Assembly: GCF_000422205.1 (NCBI RefSeq)
Contig: NZ_ATHV01000013.1
Location: 19,504-83,503 of the forward strand
Reading direction: 5' to 3'
Source: Desulfovibrio sp. X2
GTDB lineage: Bacteria > Desulfobacterota > Desulfovibrionia > Desulfovibrionales > Desulfovibrionaceae
Length of the DNA: 64,000 bases
Made by a program: the position numbers and the translations under genes
Shown: in pieces, positions 47,365-55,089 of the stretch
Layout of the letters: the number at the start of each line of letters is the position of its first letter
How positions within the stretch are numbered: the stretch's first letter is position 1
Notes under the pieces: model-generated
Told to the model about the DNA's origin: nothing
What the model saw: the letters and a program-made list of their open reading frames with translations, nothing else
The model's database searches: none

Positions 47365-48420
47365 TCATGGCGCAAGCGGCGCCAGGGTCAGGCCCGCGTC
47401 CTCCGGCAGGCCGAGCATCAGGTTGGCGTTGGCCAGCGCCTGTCCGCTCGCGCCGCGGCAGAGGTTGTCTATGGCCGAGAGCACGACCAGCCGCCCGGTG
47501 CGGGGATCGGACACGAGTCCTAGGTCGCAGAACATGGTGCCGCGCACGCTGCGCGTTTCCGGGAACCTGCCCTCGGGCAGCACCCTGACCCAGCGCTCGT
47601 CAGCGTAGCGGGAAAGGTAGATCTCGCGCACCTCGGCCGTGGTCATGGGCTTTTTGAGCCGCAGGTACATGGTCGAGAGGATGCCCCGGTTCAGGGGCAG
47701 CAGGTGCGGGTTGAAGGAGACGGTCAGCTCTCCGCCCGCGGCCTTGGAAAGCTCCTGCTCGATCTCCGGCGTGTGGCGGTGCGTGCCGATGCCGTAGGCA
47801 CGGAAGCTGTCCGAGACCTCGCAGAAGAGCATGGGCACCTTGGCCCCGCGACCGGCGCCCGTGGCTCCGGACTTGGAGTCGATGACGATGCCGTCCGGCT
47901 CCGCGATGCCCGATTCCAGCGCCGGGGTCAGGCCGAGGATGGCCGAGGTCGGGTAGCAGCCCGGGTTGGCCACCAGGCGGGCGTGCTTCACCTTCTCGCG
48001 GTAGAGTTCCACGAGGCCGAAGACCGCCTCGCCCAGGAGGTCGGTGCGGCGGTGGGCCAGGCCGTACCACTTCTCGTACACGTCCTTGTCGTGCAGCCTG
48101 AAGTCGGCCGAGAGGTCCACCACGCGGGCGCCCGCGTCGAGCAGCTCGCCCGCCATGTCCATGGCGGTGCCGTGGGGCACGGCCAGGAAGACCACGTCGC
48201 AGGCGGCCTTCAGGTCCGCCACGTCGGGCTCGCTCACGACCACGTCTCCGGGAGCGGTCTTCTCCAGATGGGGGAAGAGGTCGGCCAGGCGCCTGCCCGC
48301 CTCGCTGCGCGAGGTGGCGCGCACGAGTTCGAGGGACGGGTGGGAGGCCAGGAGCCGGGCCAGTTCCATGCCGGTGTAGCCGGTCACTCCGACCAGTCCG
48401 GCGCGAAAGAGAGAGGGCAT
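47365..48420 (-). CDS. argC: N-acetyl-gamma-glutamyl-phosphate reductase
   Basis: A 351-aa NADPH-dependent enzyme, third step of arginine synthesis. The Rossmann motif GLVGVTGYTGMEL is at the N-terminus, the active-site cysteine in VANPGCYPTSAILGL, and GIGTHRHTPEIEQEL is near residue 210. AAGGA precedes the ATG inside the end of the DUF1844 gene. It is followed closely by the EAL-HDOD gene, whose Shine-Dalgarno overlaps its stop. No other arginine genes are in the window. Confidence 0.95.
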   Translation of the reverse strand: MPSLFRAGLVGVTGYTGMELARLLASHPSLELVRATSRSEAGRRLADLFPHLEKTAPGDVVVSEPDVADLKAACDVVFLAVPHGTAMDMAGELLDAGARVVDLSADFRLHDKDVYEKWYGLAHRRTDLLGEAVFGLVELYREKVKHARLVANPGCYPTSAILGLTPALESGIAEPDGIVIDSKSGATGAGRGAKVPMLFCEVSDSFRAYGIGTHRHTPEIEQELSKAAGGELTVSFNPHLLPLNRGILSTMYLRLKKPMTTAEVREIYLSRYADERWVRVLPEGRFPETRSVRGTMFCDLGLVSDPRTGRLVVLSAIDNLCRGASGQALANANLMLGLPEDAGLTLAPLAP

Positions 48421-48430
48421 TGCGGGTCCT

Positions 48431-48745
48431 TTACTTCGTCTTGGCGACGTATTTCATGCGCAGCTCGAAGAGCACGTCCTCGAGCAGCCGGGCCTCGTCG
48501 GGCTCCAGGCACTTGGCGGTCTTGCACTTCAGCATGCACAGGATGTCGATGGTGTGCTTGGCCAGGGTCAGGTCCTCCTGCATCGTGCCGCTTTCGGGCG
48601 CGGGCACCTCGCCGAGGTGCACCAGGGCCGAGGAGGCCAGCGACAGGACGAAGGTGGAGAAGGTCACCTCGGGCATCAGGCCGCCGCAGCCGCATCCTTC
48701 GGTCGGGTGGCCGGCGGCGTGTTCGGGCGTGTCGGTCGCGGTCAT
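48431..48745 (-). CDS. DUF1844 family protein
   Basis: A 104-aa soluble protein with the DUF1844 pattern: PEVTFSTFVLSLASSALVHLGEV, then DLTLAKHTIDILCMLKCKT and a C-terminal helix LLEDVLFELRMKYV. The N-terminus carries the cysteine group EGCGCGG. Function is unknown. AAGGAG lies 7-8 nt before the ATG. It leads a unit with argC, 10 bp downstream. Confidence 0.85.
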   Translation of the reverse strand: MTATDTPEHAAGHPTEGCGCGGLMPEVTFSTFVLSLASSALVHLGEVPAPESGTMQEDLTLAKHTIDILCMLKCKTAKCLEPDEARLLEDVLFELRMKYVAKTK

Positions 48746-48910
48746 GAACGTCTCCTTGCTTACGTCGGACTCGGCGATACCATAATACCGCCGATCAGAC
48801 GTGCAACCCCATGTACCGCAATACCTCAGCGCCCTCAAGAAGCCGGAGCGCCCAAGGCGCGGCGCCGACGGCCGCGCCCGGTGCGGCGCCCGCAGCGGCA
48901 ACGCCGGGGA

Positions 48911-49318
48911 TCAGCGGTTGCCGTCCTTCAGCAGGTCCCTGATCTCGCCCAGCAGAACCTCGCTCTTGGTCGGCGCCGGCGGCGCGGCCGGGGCGGCCTC
49001 CTCCTTGCGCTTGAGCGAGTTGATGCCCTTGACCAGCAGGAAGACCGCAAAGGCGACGATGGCGAAGTCCACCACGGTCTGGATGAAGGCGCCGTAGCGC
49101 AGGACCACCGCGGGGGTGTCACCCGCGGCCTGGCGCAGGGTCACGGTCAGGCCCGTGAAGTTCACCCCGCCGAGCGCGAGCCCGATGGGCGGCATGATCA
49201 CGTCGGCCACGAGCGAGCTGACGATCTTGCCGAAGGCCGCGCCGACGATGATGCCCACGGCCATGTCCACGGCGTTGCCCTTGACGGCGAAGGTCTTGAA
49301 TTCCTCGAGCAGTTTCAT
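48911..49318 (-). CDS. mscL: Large-conductance mechanosensitive channel
   Basis: A 135-aa inner-membrane channel that opens under hypo-osmotic stress. The family hallmark [30 protein letters not shown] (in parts, first helix) and the second helix near residues 70-95 are intact, followed by the cytoplasmic helix [22 protein letters not shown] is 6 nt before the ATG at 49318. It is separated from polA by a 177-bp stretch containing short tandem repeats. Confidence 0.95.
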   Translation of the reverse strand: MKLLEEFKTFAVKGNAVDMAVGIIVGAAFGKIVSSLVADVIMPPIGLALGGVNFTGLTVTLRQAAGDTPAVVLRYGAFIQTVVDFAIVAFAVFLLVKGINSLKRKEEAAPAAPPAPTKSEVLLGEIRDLLKDGNR

Positions 49319-49425
49319 GGTGTGCTCCTCCTCTTGGGCCTTCACTGGCCCATGCGGCGGAACATGCCACAAATCGGGCAGGCGGCAAATACGGCAAAGC
49401 CCGAAGATGCGGGAGAGGAAGTCTT

Positions 49426-49471
49426 CCGCAAAAGGGGCCGCAAAGGGGACCGCAAAGGGGCCGCAAAGGCT
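49426..49471. repeat. 11-12-bp tandem repeat upstream of mscL
   Basis: Four units of CCGCAAAGGGG (starting 49426, 49438, 49450, 49461), the first two with an extra base. The array lies 25 bp beyond the polA stop, in the polA-mscL gap. Confidence 0.8.
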
Positions 49472-49495
49472 CGGCGAAAGAGGCCGGGGAAAAGG

Positions 49496-52261
49496 TCAGT
49501 GCGCCTCGGCCCAGTTTTTTCCCACGCCCCATTCCACGGCCAGGGGCACGTCGAGGTCGGCGACGTGGGTCATGATCGCGGCCAGGCGTTCGCCCGCGGC
49601 CTGCGCGGTGGCCGCCGGGGCCTCGACGAGCAGTTCGTCGTGCACCTGCAGGATCAGGCGCGCGTCGAGCCTTTTCAGCTCCGCGTCCTCGTGGGCGCGG
49701 ATCATGGCCAGCTTGATGATGTCCGCGGCCGAGCCCTGCACGCGCGTGTTGATGGCCTGGCGCACGGCCTGGGACTGCTCGTTGTCGTTGCGCGAGCGGA
49801 GCCCGGGCAGCAGGCGGCGGCGGCCGAGCATGGTGGTCACGAAGCCGTCGCGCCGCGCCTCCTGCTCCACGCCCTCGAAGAAGGCCTTCACCCTCGGCAT
49901 GCGCTCGAAGTAGCGGGCGATGAAGTCCTTGGCCTCGGTGAGCGTGATCTTCAGCTCGCGCGAGAGGCGCTGCGGCCCCATGCCGTAGAGCAGGCCGAAG
50001 TTGATGGTCTTGGCGCCGCGCCGCTCGGCGGGCGTGACCTCGTCCGGCTCCTTGCCGTGCAAGATGGCCGCGGTGCGCGCGTGGATGTCCTCGCCCGCCC
50101 TGAAGGCCGAGGTCAGCCCGGGGTCGCCGCACAGGTGCGCCAGGAGCCGAAGCTCGATCTGCGAGTAGTCGGCCGAGGCTAGGAGCTTGCCCGGCGCGGC
50201 CGTGAAGCAGGCCCGCATGCGGCCGCCCATGGGGCCGCGGATGGGGATGTTCTGCAGGTTCGGGCCCGAGCTCGAGAGCCTGCCCGTGGCCGTGGAGAGG
50301 TTGTTGAAGGTGGTGTGGATGCGGCCCTGGCCGTCCACGAGCCGCGGCAGGGGCTCGAGGTAGGTGGAGCGCATCTTCTCCAGGCCCCGGAACTCCAGGA
50401 CCAGGTCGATGAGCTCGCTGTCCCCGGCCATCTTCTCCAGCGCCGCCTGGGAGGTGGAGGGCTGGCCGCCCGGCGTCTTGCCCCGGGGCTTCAGCCCCAT
50501 CTTCTCGAAGAGGATGCGGCCGAGCTGCTGGCTCGAACGCACGTTGAACTCCTCGCCCGCGGCGGCGTAGATCTTGGCGGTCAGCGTGTCGATGCCCTCG
50601 GTGACCTCGGCCAGGAAGGACGTGAAGGCCGTGAGGTCGATGGCCACGCCCGCGCGCTCCATGTCCGTGAGCACGGGCACCAGGGGCAGCTCGAGGGTTG
50701 CGTAGAGGTCGCCCATGCCCGAGATCTCGAGCCGCTTGGCCAGGGTGCGGCCGAGCTCCAGCGCGGCCAGGCCGGGCGCGCCGTGCGGCGCGGGCGTGAA
50801 GTCCGGATCGCCGATGCTCGCGGCCAGCAGGTGCGGCAGGCCGTATTCGCGCTCCTCCGGGTTCAGGAGGTAGGCCATGAGGCCCAGGTCGCGCACGCGG
50901 GCGAGGGGCACGTTCTGCCACGCGGCATCGCGGCCGAGCAGTTCCTTGAGCGAGGGCACGGCCAGGGAGGCGCAGTCTGAAAGCGCGGCGGCAAGCTCGG
51001 CCTCGCTCCCGGCAAAGCGCCACTCGGCCTCGCCGAGGCCCAGGGCGAAGGCCCCGGCGTCGGCGCCCGCGCCGTGCGCGTCCGTGCCCGTTCCCGGGGG
51101 CACGCAGCCCGTCTCCAGGCCGGAGAGGGGCGGCAGCCCGGCCGCCGTCCCGGCCGTTCCCGCCACGGCGGACGCCGCCTCGGCGGCCGGGGCGGTCTGC
51201 CCGGCGCCCTGGGGCATGAAGTCGAAAAGATTCTTTCCCTGCGCGGCGGCAGCCTTGCCCTTGGCGCCTTTCGCGCCCTTGGACCCGGCCTGCGCGGCGG
51301 AGGCGGCCTGAGCCGCCGTCTTGCCATGGCTCGGGCCCGAGGCCTGGCCCGTGCCCGGCCCCTGCGAAATCTCCCGGGCCATGTCCCTCGGCAGCTCGCG
51401 CACGAGCGAGCCGAACTCGTACTGTCTGATGAACTCCTTGAGTCCGGCGATGTCGGGCGCGGCGAGGGTGAGGCGCTCCAGGGAGAGGTCTTGGCAGAAG
51501 TCCGTGCGCAGCCGCGTCAGATCGCGCCAGCGGTACGAGGCCTCCTCCTGGCCGGTGAGCTTCTTCCTGTACTTCTCGGGCACCTCGGCCAGGTCGCGCC
51601 ACAGCTCCTCGAGGCTCGCGCGGCCCGCCATGAGCTCGGTCGCGGACTTGGGGCCGATGCCGGGCACGCCCGGGATGTTGTCCGCCGAGTCGCCGGTCAG
51701 GGCCTGGAAGTCCGGCCAGGCGGCGGGCGAAAGCCCGGTTGCGGCCGTGAACTCGGCCACGCCCTCGAGCTTCTCCTGCTTGCCGGACGGGTCCCAGAGC
51801 CAGACGCGCGCATCGAGGCACTGGCGCAGGTCCTTGTCCGCGCCCACGATGACCACGGGGCGCTCGCCCTTGAGCCGGTCGGCCACCGAGGCGATGCAGT
51901 CGTCCGCCTCCGAGCCCTCGGAGACGATGATGGGCAGGCCGAGCAGGGCGAGTCCCTGCTTGATGGGCTCGATCTGCCTGATCAGGTCCTCGGGCGTGGC
52001 CTGGCGCTGCGCCTTGTACTCGGCGTAGATGTCGTCGCGGAACGTCTTCCCCTTGCCGTCCAGGAAGAAGCCCATGAACGCGGGCCGCTCCTCGCGCAGG
52101 ATCTTGAGCATCATGCGCAGGACCACGTAGACGGCGTTGGTGGGAAAGCCCTCGTGCGTGCTCATGTCGCGGAAGGCGTAGAAGCCGCGGTAGATGAAGG
52201 CCGAGCCGTCCACGAGGTAGACGGGGTCCTGGGCGAGGTTGAGTCTGTCTTTTAAGGGCAT
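49496..52261 (-). CDS. polA: DNA polymerase I
   Basis: A 921-aa enzyme. Residues about 1-290 are the 5' nuclease domain (YLVDGSAFIYRGFYAF, SEADDCIASVA, DKDLRQCL, GDSADNIPGVPGIGPKSA). Residues about 300-400 are an Ala/Gly/Lys-rich low-complexity stretch. The proofreading domain (about 405-545) is short, and the Asp-x-Glu metal motif is not recognisable. Residues about 560-921 are a complete family A polymerase (SSGPNLQNIPIRG, ADYSQIELRLLAHL, RRGAKTINFGLLYGM, LILQVHDELLVEAP). It should fill gaps and mature Okazaki fragments; proofreading is probably absent. It follows the DHH gene by 25 bp. Confidence 0.95.
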   Translation of the reverse strand: MPLKDRLNLAQDPVYLVDGSAFIYRGFYAFRDMSTHEGFPTNAVYVVLRMMLKILREERPAFMGFFLDGKGKTFRDDIYAEYKAQRQATPEDLIRQIEPIKQGLALLGLPIIVSEGSEADDCIASVADRLKGERPVVIVGADKDLRQCLDARVWLWDPSGKQEKLEGVAEFTAATGLSPAAWPDFQALTGDSADNIPGVPGIGPKSATELMAGRASLEELWRDLAEVPEKYRKKLTGQEEASYRWRDLTRLRTDFCQDLSLERLTLAAPDIAGLKEFIRQYEFGSLVRELPRDMAREISQGPGTGQASGPSHGKTAAQAASAAQAGSKGAKGAKGKAAAAQGKNLFDFMPQGAGQTAPAAEAASAVAGTAGTAAGLPPLSGLETGCVPPGTGTDAHGAGADAGAFALGLGEAEWRFAGSEAELAAALSDCASLAVPSLKELLGRDAAWQNVPLARVRDLGLMAYLLNPEEREYGLPHLLAASIGDPDFTPAPHGAPGLAALELGRTLAKRLEISGMGDLYATLELPLVPVLTDMERAGVAIDLTAFTSFLAEVTEGIDTLTAKIYAAAGEEFNVRSSQQLGRILFEKMGLKPRGKTPGGQPSTSQAALEKMAGDSELIDLVLEFRGLEKMRSTYLEPLPRLVDGQGRIHTTFNNLSTATGRLSSSGPNLQNIPIRGPMGGRMRACFTAAPGKLLASADYSQIELRLLAHLCGDPGLTSAFRAGEDIHARTAAILHGKEPDEVTPAERRGAKTINFGLLYGMGPQRLSRELKITLTEAKDFIARYFERMPRVKAFFEGVEQEARRDGFVTTMLGRRRLLPGLRSRNDNEQSQAVRQAINTRVQGSAADIIKLAMIRAHEDAELKRLDARLILQVHDELLVEAPAATAQAAGERLAAIMTHVADLDVPLAVEWGVGKNWAEAH

Positions 52262-52286
52262 GTCGCGGGCCGCACGGGCGGTCGGG

Positions 52287-53357
52287 TCAGGGTTTCTTCG
52301 CGGATGGTCCGTCGGGCGCGGCCTCGGGCACGGTTTTGGGGGCGGCGCTCGGCGGCGCCTCGCCCAGGTGCCCGTTGCAGCAGCGCAGCTTCTTGCCGTC
52401 GAAGCGGCCGCAGAGCAGGTCCTCGGGCGAGACGGTGAGCTTGGCGAGGTCGATCTCGGCGCGCGCGGCCTGGCTGTGGCCGCCCGCGCTGCCCAGGTCC
52501 CCGAAGAGGTCGGAGGCCATCTGGCCCACGTCGCGCGTCAGGCCGTCGCCGCGGAAGATGACCACCAGGGAGTTCTTGCACTGGCCCGCCACAGCGGTCC
52601 AGCCGATCTCGTGCACGTGCAGGAAGAAGTCGGCCAGGATGACCAGGATGTCCGGGTTCTCCACCTTGCCCATGAAGACGTAGGCGCCCTGGTCGCAGAT
52701 CTCCAGCTGCTCGAGCGCCTTGCGGAAGTAGTCGAGCCAGCGCAGGTGGTATTCGCTGCGCACGATCTTCTTGAGCGCCATCTGGTTGGCGAACTTGGAG
52801 AGGTAGCGGAAGGCGCGCACGTCCGTGTCGCAGAACTCGCGCTCGAAGCTCTGGGTGTCGGACTTGATGCCGTAGAGCAGCGCCGTGGCCAGGAAGGGCG
52901 CGGGCTTGATGTCCAGGTTGTAGAGGTACTCGGTGAGCAGGGTGGAGCAGGCGCCGTACTCGGTGCGGATCTCCGCGAAGTCCGCCTTGACCGGGGCCTC
53001 CTTCTTCACGGGGTGGTGGTCCAGGACGATGGAGAACGTGAAGTCCTGGAAAGCCGGATTGTGGTGCGGCTGGGAGTCCACCAGGGCGAAATGGTCGTAG
53101 CGCGCGGCGATGCGGGGCGTGAGCAGCTTGGTCGGGATGCGCAGGTAGCGGATCATGGCCAGGTTGTCCGGCCGCCTGATCTCGTTGATGTGCGCGAGCC
53201 CCACCTTGGCCACCTTGCGGCCGATGATGCGGCGCAGCGCCATGGCGCAGCCCATGGCGTCCGGGTCGGCGGTCATGAGGATCAGCCAGCGCTGGTCCTT
53301 CTGCAGCAGGCCGGTCAGGCGGCGCAGTTCCTCGTCGAGCTTGCGGAAATAGGCCAT
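52287..53357 (-). CDS. DHH-family phosphoesterase
   Basis: A 356-aa cytosolic DHH/DHHA1 protein. Metal-binding motifs are visible: TADPDAMGCAMALRR near residue 29, FALVDSQPHHN near 90, IVLDHHPVKK near 110 and LYGIKSDTQSFER near 161. The C-terminal DHHA1-like part ends GDLGSAGGHSQAARAEIDL. Substrates in this class are nanoRNA, pAp or cyclic dinucleotide products. The C-terminal 35 residues are Pro/Ala-rich. It lies between cobU and polA in one run of genes, so coupling to nucleotide turnover is possible. Confidence 0.85.
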   Translation of the reverse strand: MAYFRKLDEELRRLTGLLQKDQRWLILMTADPDAMGCAMALRRIIGRKVAKVGLAHINEIRRPDNLAMIRYLRIPTKLLTPRIAARYDHFALVDSQPHHNPAFQDFTFSIVLDHHPVKKEAPVKADFAEIRTEYGACSTLLTEYLYNLDIKPAPFLATALLYGIKSDTQSFEREFCDTDVRAFRYLSKFANQMALKKIVRSEYHLRWLDYFRKALEQLEICDQGAYVFMGKVENPDILVILADFFLHVHEIGWTAVAGQCKNSLVVIFRGDGLTRDVGQMASDLFGDLGSAGGHSQAARAEIDLAKLTVSPEDLLCGRFDGKKLRCCNGHLGEAPPSAAPKTVPEAAPDGPSAKKP

Positions 53358-53372
53358 CTGGTGCCTTCGGGC

Positions 53373-53879
53373 TCAACCCTTGAGTTGCAGCGGCAGACCG
53401 GCGGCCACCAGCCAGACGGCGTCGGCGAGCGCGGCCAGCCGCTTGTTGCAGGTGCCCTGGGCGCGAATGAAGGCGCGAGTGGCCGCATCCCCGGCCACGG
53501 GGCAGAGCCCTGCCTCCTGGGAGACGAGCACGACCACCTTCCCGCCCGCGGCCCCGAGAACCTGTTCCAGTTCCGAGAGCCGGGCCTCTTCCTCACCTTG
53601 CATCATGCAGGAATACAGCCAGAAATCAAGCGCATCCACGAGGACGGCGTCGTGGTCGGGCAGGAGCCCGCCGAGCACGGCGGGCAGGTCCGCGCGCGCC
53701 TCGACCACGGGCAGCGCGGCTTCCCGGCCGCGCTTGTGGGCCATGATCCGGGCCCGGAAGTCCTGGTCCGCGGCCAGTCCCGTGGCCACCATGACGCGGC
53801 GGCCGGGCGCGGCGTCGAGGAGCGAGAGGGCGAAGTCGGACTTGCCCGAAGACTGTCCCCCGAGCACCAGCGTGACCAT
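53373..53879 (-). CDS. cobU: Adenosylcobinamide kinase / adenosylcobinamide-phosphate guanylyltransferase
   Basis: A 168-aa CobU/CobP-type enzyme of cobamide salvage and assembly. The P-loop LGGQSSGKSDFAL, VMVATGLAADQDFRARIMAHKRGR and LVDALDFWLYSCMM correspond to the conserved CobU blocks. It is somewhat shorter than the usual about 180 residues. It follows the cbiR-like gene by one base, so the two act together on cobinamide. Confidence 0.88.
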   Translation of the reverse strand: MVTLVLGGQSSGKSDFALSLLDAAPGRRVMVATGLAADQDFRARIMAHKRGREAALPVVEARADLPAVLGGLLPDHDAVLVDALDFWLYSCMMQGEEEARLSELEQVLGAAGGKVVVLVSQEAGLCPVAGDAATRAFIRAQGTCNKRLAALADAVWLVAAGLPLQLKG

Positions 53880-53880
53880 C

Positions 53881-54660
53881 CTAGCCCCCGCCGCTCAGGA
53901 CCTCGTGCAGCACGGCCATGGAGGCGGCCAGGCCCTCGGGGTCGAAGACCTCGGGCATGACCACGGTGTCCGGGCTCATGCGCGAGAGGATGATGCGCAC
54001 GAGCGCGCGGCCCTCGGCGTCCAGCTCGGTCAGCGGCAGGTGGCGGCCGTCCGGCGCCGGGGCGCACAGGTGCACGAGCTTCACGCGCGGCCAGAGCCTG
54101 GGCAGTTCGAGCAGGCGCTCCTGGCCGTAGAGCATCAGGTGGCCGAGGTCCAGGCAGAGGTTCAGGCCCAGGTAGCGGATGTCGCACCAGAATTCGAGGG
54201 GGTTGAACTCCTTGGTGTTCTCGAGCAGCACCCGATCCGGCTTGATTCCCTTGTGGATGAAGCAGAAGGCCAGCTCGTCCAGCTGCTTGGCGTGGGGCGG
54301 GGCGTGCACCACGAAGCCCCAGGGGTCGAGGAAGGCGGTCTTGTCCAGAAGGGAGGTGATGACGTGGCTGACCGCCAGGATTCCGTCCTTCCAGGGCAGG
54401 TCGAGCGGCAGGTGCAGGTGGTAGTTGAGGGAGAGCTCGGCCAGGGTCCGGGGCAGGTCCTCCTCCCCGTATTCCAGGCAGGCCTTGGACTCGAAGAGCA
54501 GGATGCCTATCTCGTCGAAGATTTCGCCCAGGCGGCGGCAGTTTTCTCCCACCGTGCCGGGCCAGACCCAGGAGGGGGCGGCCACGCGGAAAGGAAAGTC
54601 AGTGGGCCCCACGGACAGGGGCAGGGAAGGGCTGCTGCTCGGTTTGCGGGTCTTGGGCAT
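53881..54660 (-). CDS. cbiR: CbiR-like cobamide-remodelling phosphodiesterase
   Basis: A 259-aa protein of the xylose isomerase-like/AP endonuclease 2 TIM-barrel type (VHAPPHAKQLDELAFCF, VLLENTKEFNPLEFW, LCLDLGHLMLYGQ, VKLVHLCAPAPDGRHLPL, metal-ligating His, Glu, Asp positions). Together with direct linkage to cobU this fits CbiR, which opens the nucleotide loop of exogenous cobamides so that cobU and later enzymes can rebuild them. The ATG at 54660 is preferred to the ATG at 54714 because the extra leader is not family-like. It could be another TIM-barrel phosphodiesterase. Confidence 0.75.
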   Translation of the reverse strand: MPKTRKPSSSPSLPLSVGPTDFPFRVAAPSWVWPGTVGENCRRLGEIFDEIGILLFESKACLEYGEEDLPRTLAELSLNYHLHLPLDLPWKDGILAVSHVITSLLDKTAFLDPWGFVVHAPPHAKQLDELAFCFIHKGIKPDRVLLENTKEFNPLEFWCDIRYLGLNLCLDLGHLMLYGQERLLELPRLWPRVKLVHLCAPAPDGRHLPLTELDAEGRALVRIILSRMSPDTVVMPEVFDPEGLAASMAVLHEVLSGGG

Positions 54661-54833
54661 GTCTTTATTCCGTGTCCATGGCGTCAGGAATGCGTCGTGC
54701 GCCCGGCCCGGCAAAGGCCGCGGCTCCCGGGCGCGGGCCGCGCGCGCAGGCCGGATGAGGGCCTGCCGGGCACGGATATTGCTTCGCTCAAGGACAGCAC
54801 CAGCCGGCTGGAAGACGCCGAGGGGGTTCGGCC

Positions 54834-55019
54834 ATGAGAAGAATGCGCATGTTCCTGCAACACAGTTTGAATCCGCTTCATGTCTATTGCCGTCTCAAGG
54901 ACTGCGGGCTCAGCCACGGGGTGGCGCTCAGGGTCTCGGTCTTCTACGAGCGCCACGTCTACTGCCGCGGCCGGGTGCCCGGCCCCGAGGCCGTGGAGCC
55001 CGTCGGCCTCTCGGACTGA
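54834..55019 (+). CDS. Small basic protein, unknown function
   Basis: A 61-aa open frame with GAGGGGG about 8 nt before the ATG. The sequence RMFLQHSLNPLHVYCRLKDCGL, ALRVSVFYERHVY (in parts) is not of shadow-frame composition (few Arg/Ala runs, several aromatic residues and His). I have an impression of similar short proteins in Desulfovibrio. Function is unknown. It lies alone between cbiR and the EndoQ-UvrD gene, both of which run leftward. Confidence 0.6.
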   Translation: MRRMRMFLQHSLNPLHVYCRLKDCGLSHGVALRVSVFYERHVYCRGRVPGPEAVEPVGLSD

Positions 55020-55089
55020 ACGCGGCCCGTCACGGGCAGCGCCGCCCGGGCAGGCGCTTCCCGCCTGCCCGCCCCGCCCGGAAATTCCG

